From NCBI GenBank assembly GCA_030595135.1, contig JAUVDU010000072.1, forward strand, positions 1 to 7,207: DNA of 7,207 nucleotides, written 5' to 3'. The translations under genes and the position numbers were made by a program. Under the pieces are notes generated by a model. It did no database searches, was not told where the DNA came from, and saw nothing but the letters and a program-made list of their open reading frames with translations. Each line of letters starts with the position of its first letter. The first letter of the stretch is position 1. Positions 1-6,184 of the stretch are shown one piece after another. This stretch comes from Deltaproteobacteria bacterium. GTDB taxonomy: Bacteria > Desulfobacterota > Anaeroferrophillalia > Anaeroferrophillales > Tharpellaceae.

Positions 1-440
1 ATCAAGCGCCAATCCAGTCGGGCATTCGGGTTGTGGGGCAGGGTGTGTTGACGGATACTGGTGGTGCAGTTATCGGTCAGGGCGTTGTACCATTGGGGTC
101 TCTCTTTGAGTCGATTGAGCTCGTTAAGGTAACTGAGAAAGATCTTGCGGGCAACCTCTGGACTGGCATTCAGCCGGTAGAGGTAGGCATCCTCGCCCTT
201 GCCCTTTTCCCGGTAGTTTGTTCGCAAACGGACCAGGTCACGTTCGTCCGCCACGACATAGATAATCTCATACTGACGAAAAAAACCTTTAATCGTGGAA
301 TAGTCTTCCACTTTTTCCTTGCGGGTCTCAATCGAGAAACAGAGGTTTCCTTGTTCCTTAAAGTCAAAACTCATCATCGTATGGGCTATTTTCTGTGATC
401 CCCAATAGACCAGGAAGAGGTCGACACCATAGCACCTCAA
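1..440 (-). pseudogene. DUF4105 / Lnb N-terminal-like periplasmic domain protein, apparently 5'-truncated and cut by the window edge
   Basis: One minus-strand frame stays open from an in-frame TGA near 452 to base 1. It encodes, in order, GVDLFLVYWGSQKIAHT, FSIETRKEK, GFFRQYEIIYVVADERDLVRLRTNYR, a YLYRL segment, and RPQWYNALTDNCTTSIR. From memory this is the core signature of DUF4105, a periplasmic domain with an invariant N-C-T-T motif; its activity is not established. Members I recall carry about 100 or more residues, including a signal or membrane segment, before the GVDLFL motif. Here the frame closes only about a dozen residues before it, inside the end of the upstream gene. The only starts are a TTG at 440-438, with no good ribosome-binding site, and ATGs at 377 and 374, already inside the conserved core. 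A 5' deletion remnant is the simplest reading. A coupled TTG start giving a leaderless cytoplasmic protein is possible but less likely. The C-terminus lies beyond the left edge. Family call about 0.8, pseudogene status about 0.6. Confidence 0.65.
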
Positions 441-441
441 A

Positions 442-864
442 TCAGTCTTTTCTTGAAAAAATCACCTTATAGGTTTTGTCCATGGTTGCCTGATAGTAGA
501 AGCCTGCCAGGGCATCTTTTTCAGTATAGTAGTAGAGTGTGTAGGTTGACCCTTCATAGTTTTTATCCTGGAGTTTGACAAAGAGTTTGATAAACTCTTT
601 GTCTTCGGTCGATATCGCGGCCTCGGCAACATGGATAGGTCTGGGATTGAAGTATTCCACGGTTGCCCGGCCATCTTTATGAATATCGCTAACCTTAATG
701 AGATAATTGCCGTCGGTACGCTGCCAGGTGCCGGCAATGATGCTATAGTCAGGTTTTACGGCGAGTGGACTGTCATCTGCCCGAGATGCATGAACTGTAA
801 GCAAGCAGGGTGATATCAAGAAAAATGCGGTTACCAAAAACAGTTTGATACGAAAACCTTTCAT
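442..864 (-). CDS. Small exported protein of unknown function (140 aa)
   Basis: The N-terminus MKGFRIKLFLVTAFFLISPCLLTVHA is a signal peptide: basic residues, a hydrophobic core around residues 7-23, and probable cleavage after HA (26) or SRA (29). Cys20 sits inside the hydrophobic core and is not a lipobox. The mature part, about 112 residues, has AGTWQRTDGNYLIKV (44-58), YFNPRPIHVA (71-80), DKNYEGSTYTLYYY (100-113) and LAGFYYQATMDKTYKVIF (119-136). Its alternating aromatic and polar residues suggest an all-beta, perhaps lipocalin-like fold; that is inference. I recall similar uncharacterised proteins but no function or named domain. A strong AAGGAG site lies 8 bases before the ATG and overlaps the stop codon of the octaheme cytochrome gene, 15 bases upstream, so the two are probably translated from one message. 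The ORF appears complete. It directly abuts the headless DUF4105 frame. Confidence 0.85.
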   Translation of the reverse strand: MKGFRIKLFLVTAFFLISPCLLTVHASRADDSPLAVKPDYSIIAGTWQRTDGNYLIKVSDIHKDGRATVEYFNPRPIHVAEAAISTEDKEFIKLFVKLQDKNYEGSTYTLYYYTEKDALAGFYYQATMDKTYKVIFSRKD

Positions 865-879
865 CGGTATTTCTCCTTT

Positions 880-3168
880 TTACCGGTTTGTATTAATGTA
901 CTCAAGCAACTGTCGGCCGAATCGGTTGTTGGGGTCGGCCAACAGAATTTTTTCAGCTAGGTCAGCGGCTTGGTCTAGTTTTTTTTCAGCGACATAGAGG
1001 CGGGCCAGCGCCGTGAGATATTGCATGTTTTCCGGTTCAACCCTGATCGCTTGCTCCAGAGCTATTTCCGCCTCCGGGCCTCTTTGCAAAAACTCAAGTA
1101 GGATGCCCAGATTATAGTGAGCCCGGCCGTGATGGGGCCAGCCATCGGCGGCTTTTTTAAGATGGATGATCGCCTCTTCGTAGCTTTTCATCTCTGCGAG
1201 CAAAAGACCGAGAGAGTAATGGATGCCATAAAGAGTGTCGTCAAGGGCCAGGGCTTGGCGCAGGGTCGCTTCCGCCAGGTCAAGTTTTTGTTGTTGGCTG
1301 TATAGTACAGCCAGGTTGCGGTAAGCGGCATAGAGGTTGCGATCAATGGCAATCGCTTTTTGCAAGGCTGCTACGGCCAGTTCCGGGTCTCCCTGGTAGA
1401 TATGAAGGGCGCCAAGGTTCATCCGGCTATTGGCAAAATCGCCAGAATATTCAAGGGCCTCTTGAAATTCATTTAAAGCTTTATCGTGTTGTTTGCGTAA
1501 GTTCTGGTCAAGTTCACGGTTCGGGATTGAGGTAAGGTTTCTGGCGGCCTCGATCCGTACCCCTTTGACCGGGTCGCTTAAGAGGGGGCCGACCAGTTTT
1601 ATCCTCTGGGCTGGGGCCAGTCCCGGCATGAAGGCGAGAGCGGTCTGGCGTATAAGTGCCTCATCGCTATCCAGGCTTTTCTTGAATTGGGCCAGAACTT
1701 CGAGTCCTTGATATTGGCCTAATAATTCCAGAGCCGTAGCTCGTACAAGTACCGGATAGAGAGGGTTTCCCACCATTTTAATCAGCTTACTTTGGGCTTC
1801 TGGTTGGCGCTTACGGCCTGCGTTAAGAGTAGTTCCGTAATGGGCCTGACGTTTTTCACCGTACCATTTAGTTGTGAAATCGACTGACCATTGGCGTTTT
1901 TTATCAACATGACAGCGCAAACAAGCGTCGGGAGTCTCCAGATCTTGGTTGAGATCGGGCCGGGGGATACGCATCGAATGGTCGGGGCGATAATCATTGC
2001 CCATATAGACCCGGCCGGGCATGTGGCATTGGACGCAGGAGGTTCCGGTTCCGACCGCAAAGAGAATGCTGCCGTCTTCAGCTTTAATCGGTTTACCGGT
2101 TTTATCTCCCTCTTTTTTATGGAAATGGTGTTCGTAGCGGTCGTAGATATCAGCCTGATGACACTGCAGGCAGGTCTGATTATCTTTGTGGTGCAGTTTT
2201 AAGGAGTGGATATCGTGGCAGTCGGAACAACGTACTTCGCGGTCAAACATCTTTGATTGAATAAAAGAGTTGTAGACGTAGACCTCATCTAAGATCTGAC
2301 CATCGGCAAAATAGAGGCGCTCATCAAGCAGGCGCGGATCCATGCTGTCGAGGAGATTTTTATGGCCGTGAGCATAATCTCCGGCGGGTGAACGTCGGGA
2401 GTGGCAGAAAGCGCAAAGTTCAACCTCTTGCCGGGCTGATATATTGCTGGTTTGCACAATCAGGCCGTTATCTGAATTGAGGGGTTGCATGGTTTCAGCC
2501 CAGGTTACATGGCCCGAACCGGGGCCATGACAGGCCTCACAGCTGACATTGATCTCGGAAAAACTGTAGTTATAGGTATCTTTCTTGAAATCATAGCCCT
2601 TTTTGTAGTTGGTTGAGTGACAATCGGCACACATACTGTTCCAGGTATGAGCGCGATTGGTCCAATACATCCAGTCGCCTGGATCAAAGTAGGTCTCCGG
2701 GTAGAGGTGAAACCACTCTTTTTTCTGGTCATCCCAGGCCAGCGGCAGACATTGCAACCGGCCTCCGGGAAAAGGGATCAGATACTGTTGCAGTGGTGTC
2801 CAACCAAACGTGTGCGTGATCTCAAAATCGGTCATCACGCCATCCACGCCTTCGGTATGGACGAAGAACTTTCCCTCTTTACGATAAAAGCGAGAAGTTA
2901 CGCCCCGGCTACAGGTGAAGGTTGCGTTGTTAAAGTCGCCGCGCATGCTCTTTTCACTGGCGACCGCCATGGCGAGATCGTGGTGTGATTTATCAAAGGC
3001 ACGATCCTCTCTGGCATGACACTTGGCACAAGCTTTACGGCCGACAAAAGTTAAGGCCTCATTTTCCGGGCGCTCGACCGGCCACTGTTGATCATGCCAG
3101 AGGTAGAGCGGCAGGGTTAAGGCCAGCAGCAGTGTGGCGATTAGTCCGGAGGTCTCCCAATGGCGCAT
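880..3168 (-). CDS. Membrane-anchored octaheme cytochrome c with HEAT-like and TPR repeats (762 aa)
   Basis: Likely a periplasmic electron-transfer protein. Numbering is from the ATG at 3168. Residues 8-23 form a single hydrophobic segment without a clear cleavage site, so it is probably an uncleaved anchor. Eight CxxCH heme sites follow: CAKCH 47, CADCH 180, CEACH 210, CAFCH 252, CSDCH 314, CLQCH 333, CVQCH 378 and CLRCH 416. The spacing, CEACHGPGSGH, and DHSMRIPRPDL at 397-407 match a widespread cytochrome c554-like multiheme family usually annotated as TPR protein. Residues about 465-550 look HEAT-like. About 580-750 carry roughly five TPR units (e.g. NSRMNLGALHIYQGDPELAV, AHYNLGILLEFLQRGPEAEI). 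There is no CxxCK site, so it is not a typical NrfA nitrite reductase. The gene begins 3 bases after the Rieske stop, with AAGGGG about 8 bases before the ATG. An in-frame TTG at 3171-3169 touches the stop codon and is less likely the start. Context suggests it accepts electrons from the Rieske centre in place of cytochrome c1; that is inference. Confidence 0.93.
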   Translation of the reverse strand: MRHWETSGLIATLLLALTLPLYLWHDQQWPVERPENEALTFVGRKACAKCHAREDRAFDKSHHDLAMAVASEKSMRGDFNNATFTCSRGVTSRFYRKEGKFFVHTEGVDGVMTDFEITHTFGWTPLQQYLIPFPGGRLQCLPLAWDDQKKEWFHLYPETYFDPGDWMYWTNRAHTWNSMCADCHSTNYKKGYDFKKDTYNYSFSEINVSCEACHGPGSGHVTWAETMQPLNSDNGLIVQTSNISARQEVELCAFCHSRRSPAGDYAHGHKNLLDSMDPRLLDERLYFADGQILDEVYVYNSFIQSKMFDREVRCSDCHDIHSLKLHHKDNQTCLQCHQADIYDRYEHHFHKKEGDKTGKPIKAEDGSILFAVGTGTSCVQCHMPGRVYMGNDYRPDHSMRIPRPDLNQDLETPDACLRCHVDKKRQWSVDFTTKWYGEKRQAHYGTTLNAGRKRQPEAQSKLIKMVGNPLYPVLVRATALELLGQYQGLEVLAQFKKSLDSDEALIRQTALAFMPGLAPAQRIKLVGPLLSDPVKGVRIEAARNLTSIPNRELDQNLRKQHDKALNEFQEALEYSGDFANSRMNLGALHIYQGDPELAVAALQKAIAIDRNLYAAYRNLAVLYSQQQKLDLAEATLRQALALDDTLYGIHYSLGLLLAEMKSYEEAIIHLKKAADGWPHHGRAHYNLGILLEFLQRGPEAEIALEQAIRVEPENMQYLTALARLYVAEKKLDQAADLAEKILLADPNNRFGRQLLEYINTNR

Positions 3169-3171
3169 CAA

Positions 3172-3687
3172 TTACCCCTTTTTAAGAGCATACGTAAGTT
3201 GCTCCGGTTTAAATGATTGACGCCGGTTCCGGGTCTCAATGTCGATATTGACCTGGCCGTTTTCAATGGTCAGCGGATGTTGGTCAAGCGGGCGTGAGGC
3301 CGGGGTCTTAAGCACCCGGCCGCTATTATCAAAAGTCGAGGCGTGACAGGGGCAGGCAAATAGTTTTTGCTCTTCATCCCAGGCGATAGCACAGCCTAAA
3401 TGGGTGCATTTTCGCGATAACGCGAGAAAACCACCATCTTCGAGACGATTCAGATAGAGTTCACCTTGCCGAATCAGAGTAACCGAGCCCAGGGCAAAAT
3501 TATCGACGGGCCCGACTTCAATAAAGAGTGGTTCATGGGTTGATTTTTTTCCGCTTCCAGAAACCAGAAAAGCCAAAGTTCCGCCCACAAACTGCACCAG
3601 TGCAACGAGTCCCAAACCGAGCCAGAGCCGACTTAAAAAAGTGCGACGATTTGAAGTCGGATTGAGTGGTTGTTTTTCAATAGACAT
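3172..3687 (-). CDS. Rieske [2Fe-2S] iron-sulfur subunit of a bc-type quinol:cytochrome c oxidoreductase (171 aa)
   Basis: Transfers an electron from quinol at the Qo site of cytochrome b to a periplasmic c-type cytochrome. The N-terminus has a twin-arginine motif (NRRTFLS, 13-19) before a hydrophobic segment (about 21-43), as expected for a Tat-exported protein that stays anchored. Cluster box 1 is CTHLGC (94-99) and box 2 is CPCHAS (112-117). Ligands are therefore Cys94, His96, Cys112 and His115, with Cys99-Cys114 as the stabilising disulfide. The Pro-rich loop is at 129-138. Box 2 keeps the serine (Ser117) but has Phe119 where high-potential ubiquinol-type Rieske proteins have Tyr, which fits a lower-potential, menaquinol-type centre. 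The gene follows cytochrome b, whereas Rieske usually precedes b. Its only AAGG-type ribosome-binding site lies about 14 bases from the ATG at the edge of an inserted inverted-repeat element, so translation may be weakened. Confidence 0.96.
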   Translation of the reverse strand: MSIEKQPLNPTSNRRTFLSRLWLGLGLVALVQFVGGTLAFLVSGSGKKSTHEPLFIEVGPVDNFALGSVTLIRQGELYLNRLEDGGFLALSRKCTHLGCAIAWDEEQKLFACPCHASTFDNSGRVLKTPASRPLDQHPLTIENGQVNIDIETRNRRQSFKPEQLTYALKKG

Positions 3688-3844
3688 AGGTTGAAATTGT
3701 TCCTTTTTTATAACTATTCAGCTAACCCGCATAAACCGGGTACACAATCCCGATTTCCTTAGGGCAATCAGGTTATGTCCCCAGTTTATGCTGAAATTTG
3801 CCTTAAATACGCTCACAAAGACTCCGCTGAATAGTTACCCTTTT
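3688..3844 (-). repeat. MITE-like nested inverted-repeat element between cytochrome b and Rieske genes
   Basis: A perfect 12-bp inverted repeat, TAACTATTCAGC at 3711-3722 and GCTGAATAGTTA at 3826-3837, bounds a 127-bp segment. Inside it lie a second 12-bp pair (3729-3740 with 3780-3791, one mismatch) and a third 7-bp pair (3749-3755 with 3766-3772, one mismatch). Both mismatches are C-A on the plus strand, hence G-U wobble in the minus-strand mRNA, so the message could pair throughout these stems. The element is flanked by a direct repeat, CCTTTTT at 3702-3708 and 3839-3845, resembling a target-site duplication. Removing the element and one copy leaves a 20-base gap between the cytochrome b stop and the Rieske start with a single AAAGG ribosome-binding site. 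No ORF lies inside. A mobile non-autonomous element is the preferred reading; an intercistronic processing or stability structure is the alternative. It is not a standard terminator for the operon strand, because no T-run follows it there. Confidence 0.7.
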
Positions 3845-4903
3845 TCAAAAGAACCAGCCCAGCTGCATGCCGGGGCCGCGAAAAATGAGGCCGATTATCG
3901 TCAAGATGGCATAGCCTGCCACCAGACCGATAAAAAACAGGCGCACCAGTCGGTTACCATTTAGATTGTCTTCCTTCAGTAGAGGAAAAAAGAGCAGGAA
4001 GAGAAGCATAAGCGGCAGCAAAACCAGTACCACAACCACCGGGTTGACATGGATCAATAGTTCCTGGAGGCCGATGAAATACCAAGGGGCCTTAACCGTT
4101 TTTGGCGTCAGGCCGGGATTGGCCAGGGCGCCTAAGGGGGCGTTAAAGAAGATCGAAGGATACAAAAGTGCGGCCATAACTATGGCGGCCGCCGCTTTTT
4201 CTCGGATAAAGAGATGGGGCCGGGCCGCAAGCCGCTCTGTTGGCGGAGTTGTAGACTTAAGGGTGCTCTTTTCGGTTTCTGGCAGAAAGAGGCCCCCGGC
4301 CCGACGGATTTTCCAGAAATGCCAGGTCATGAGAAAGAGCATTAAGAGCGGCAAAACCCCGCTGTGCAGGGTATGAAAGATGTGCAAGGTGCCGGCGCCG
4401 ACGTCGCTACCGCCCCGAATAATTTCCAGCATGGCGGTGCCGAAGCCGGGCACGTATTCTAGGATTGACGTGGCAATAGTCACGGCCCAGTAGGCGCGCT
4501 GATCCCAGGGTAGGAGATAGCCGCTGAAATTGGCTAAAAGAATCAGAAAAAAGAGGCCCAGACCGATAATCCAATTGAGATGGCGCGAGCCCCGGTAAGC
4601 GGAGCTCAAAAACACGCGGAGCATATGGAGGAAGGCAATTACGATCAGGGCGTGACCGGTCCAGTGATGCAGGTTGCGGAACAGGCGCCCGAAAAGAACG
4701 TCGTAATGGATATGTTGAACTGATCCATAGGCTGTCAGCGGCGAGGGCTCATAACTGAAATTAAGCAAAACCCCGGTTATAAGTTGTATGACAATCATCA
4801 AAGCTGCCGCCCCGCCCAGTCCCCAGGTCAGGCGAAAACGTAAAGCTGCGGCCGGAACTGTGCGGGGACGGGTATGGAGAAAAAGGTCTCTTTCAAAAAA
4901 CAT
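3845..4903 (-). CDS. Cytochrome b subunit of a bc-type complex, b6 and subunit-IV-like halves fused (352 aa)
   Basis: Diheme membrane subunit that oxidises quinol and passes one electron across the membrane. About seven helices are visible: A 27-50, B 79-99, C 111-131, D 177-198, then E 236-254, F 288-308 and G 319-340. This equals b6 plus a three-helix subunit IV, lacking the eighth helix of mitochondrial cytochrome b. Heme ligands are His79 and His93 (13 residues between) in helix B, and His180 and His195 (14 between) in helix D; the latter spacing is b6-like. SGYLLPWDQRAYWAVT (127-142) is the Qo-side segment. The PEWY position reads APWY (272-275), with no Glu. WGLGG (27-31) aligns with YCLGG of cytochrome b6, so the Cys that anchors heme ci there is absent. 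The ATG overlaps the end of the FadL-type gene by 11 bases and has no clear ribosome-binding site, which suggests translational coupling. The family is certain; menaquinol as donor is inferred. Confidence 0.96.
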   Translation of the reverse strand: MFFERDLFLHTRPRTVPAAALRFRLTWGLGGAAALMIVIQLITGVLLNFSYEPSPLTAYGSVQHIHYDVLFGRLFRNLHHWTGHALIVIAFLHMLRVFLSSAYRGSRHLNWIIGLGLFFLILLANFSGYLLPWDQRAYWAVTIATSILEYVPGFGTAMLEIIRGGSDVGAGTLHIFHTLHSGVLPLLMLFLMTWHFWKIRRAGGLFLPETEKSTLKSTTPPTERLAARPHLFIREKAAAAIVMAALLYPSIFFNAPLGALANPGLTPKTVKAPWYFIGLQELLIHVNPVVVVLVLLPLMLLFLLFFPLLKEDNLNGNRLVRLFFIGLVAGYAILTIIGLIFRGPGMQLGWFF

Positions 4904-6152
4904 ATTTCAAAGTAGCTGAGAGAAAGATGATATTGTTGGTACTGAACTCACCCTTGAAATGCTCGCCTTGGGCAACCTGATCCATCTTTCCTTCACCCAG
5001 CCAGAGGAAGGTCCCGCCCAGGGCAAAGCTGAATTGATTGGAGAACTCTTTGCCATATGCGGCAGAGAAACGTAACTGTTCATCAACCGGGAGATCGGCG
5101 GTGCGTTTGCTGTCGCTCACAGGTGAGCTGTCGTAGGCGATTCCGGCAGTGAAAACCTGACCTTCCGGCAGGCGTTGCGCCAGGGCAAACCCAACGTGCC
5201 AGGTATCATCCCAGTCGCGGTCAAAAGTCTGAAGCACTGATCCCGTACCGTCAAGGCCGAGGCGGGTATCACCGAAGGCCGACCAATCTTCCCAATCGAA
5301 ATCAGCCATCAATAAGGTGTTGTCAGCCAGTTGATATTTGACGCCGACCTGGATTAGTTGCGGATAAGTGAAGTCGAGCTTGACCTTGTCGAACTGTGAT
5401 GTCAGTTGGTTGAGGGGGGGTACCGTGATGTTTTTAAATTTAATGTCGCCTTCGACTTCAACATCGGCTTCGGTGCGATAGACCGCACCGATAGTCAGAC
5501 GATCCGTAGCTTTGTAGGTGGCGCCAATGAATCCCTGGTAGCCCCAGTCGTCGAGCTCGTCCATTTTGGCCTGTCCATCCGCAGCAAACGGCCCGGGCTG
5601 ATTTATGGCGATGTGCAGATCCAAACTCGTATAAAGAAAAGAGATCCCAACGCCTAATGAGAGCTTGTCGTTGATGCGGTAGGCGACGGCTGGAGAGATA
5701 TTAATTACAGCCAGTTCTGATTTTTGCGCCTGGTAGCGGCCTACGAAATCTTTGCCGTAGTCAACCCCGCCTCCCAACGGGACAGAGATGCCCAGCCCTA
5801 TACGCCAGTCCTCATTTAAAGATTTAACCGTAAAGAGGCTGGGAATGACAGCTCCCGAACCGGCATTGCCGCCATCACTGCCGCCGGCGGTTGCAATATC
5901 CGAATCGAATCGAACTGACGGTAGCAGCACTTGGCTGCCGCCGATGATTTTAGTGCCATTAATGCCGGTCATGCCGGCGGGGTTGGTGTAAACCGAATCT
6001 GGGCCATATGTGTTGGTCACACCGCCAACGCCGGCGGTGCCGACACTGATCGGTGTGCCCATCTCAGAGAGGTAGAGAGCTCCAGCGAAAACTGGGGTGG
6101 TTATGAGTAGTAGAGTGATTGAAATAGCGATTACAGATCTGACTTTGAACAT
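4893..6152 (-). CDS. FadL/OmpP1/TodX-type outer-membrane transport protein (about 419 aa)
   Basis: Members of this family are 14-strand outer-membrane barrels that admit hydrophobic compounds such as long-chain fatty acids or aromatic hydrocarbons; the substrate here is unknown. Numbering from the ATG at 6152, residues 1-23 (MFKVRSVIAISITLLLITTPVFA) form a signal peptide. The mature end starts GALYLSEMGTP and contains the family NPAG motif at 57-60. The remainder is rich in alternating beta strands with acidic and aromatic residues and ends in KYVF with a terminal Phe, as outer-membrane barrels do. An upstream in-frame ATG at 6164 has no ribosome-binding site, whereas GAGG lies about 7 bases before the ATG at 6152, so the shorter form is chosen. 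The gene follows the lipoprotein gene by about 32 bases and overlaps the cytochrome b start by 11 bases. Sharing a message with a respiratory complex is unusual for this family. Confidence 0.9.
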   Translation of the reverse strand: MFKVRSVIAISITLLLITTPVFAGALYLSEMGTPISVGTAGVGGVTNTYGPDSVYTNPAGMTGINGTKIIGGSQVLLPSVRFDSDIATAGGSDGGNAGSGAVIPSLFTVKSLNEDWRIGLGISVPLGGGVDYGKDFVGRYQAQKSELAVINISPAVAYRINDKLSLGVGISFLYTSLDLHIAINQPGPFAADGQAKMDELDDWGYQGFIGATYKATDRLTIGAVYRTEADVEVEGDIKFKNITVPPLNQLTSQFDKVKLDFTYPQLIQVGVKYQLADNTLLMADFDWEDWSAFGDTRLGLDGTGSVLQTFDRDWDDTWHVGFALAQRLPEGQVFTAGIAYDSSPVSDSKRTADLPVDEQLRFSAAYGKEFSNQFSFALGGTFLWLGEGKMDQVAQGEHFKGEFSTNNIIFLSATLKYVF

Positions 6153-6184
6153 TGGTGTCCTCATGAAATATGCTGTTAGTTGGT

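Noticed and set aside
33..398. Plus-strand open frame of 121 codons
   Set aside because: It is antisense to the DUF4105 frame, whose minus-strand product has recognisable conserved motifs; the plus-strand product resembles nothing and has no good ribosome-binding site.
1891..2202. Plus-strand open frame of 103 codons inside the cytochrome gene
   Set aside because: It is antisense to the heme-binding region, whose minus-strand frame is unambiguous.
880..3168. Ammonia-forming nitrite reductase or hydroxylamine oxidoreductase for the multiheme protein
   Set aside because: All eight sites are CxxCH, with no CxxCK and no hydroxylamine-oxidoreductase-type architecture; the sequence fits a c554-like TPR family instead.
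3166..3171. TTG at 3171-3169 as start of the octaheme cytochrome
   Set aside because: It directly abuts the Rieske stop; the next codon is ATG with an AAGGGG site at good spacing.
3711..3837. Inverted repeat read as a rho-independent terminator between cytochrome b and Rieske
   Set aside because: On the operon strand it is followed by an A-run, not a T-run, and the arms are too far apart. A T-run follows only on the plus strand, where no gene reads toward it.
6150..6164. ATG at 6164 as start of the FadL-type protein
   Set aside because: No ribosome-binding site precedes it, whereas GAGG sits at proper distance before the ATG at 6152, which also gives a cleaner signal peptide.
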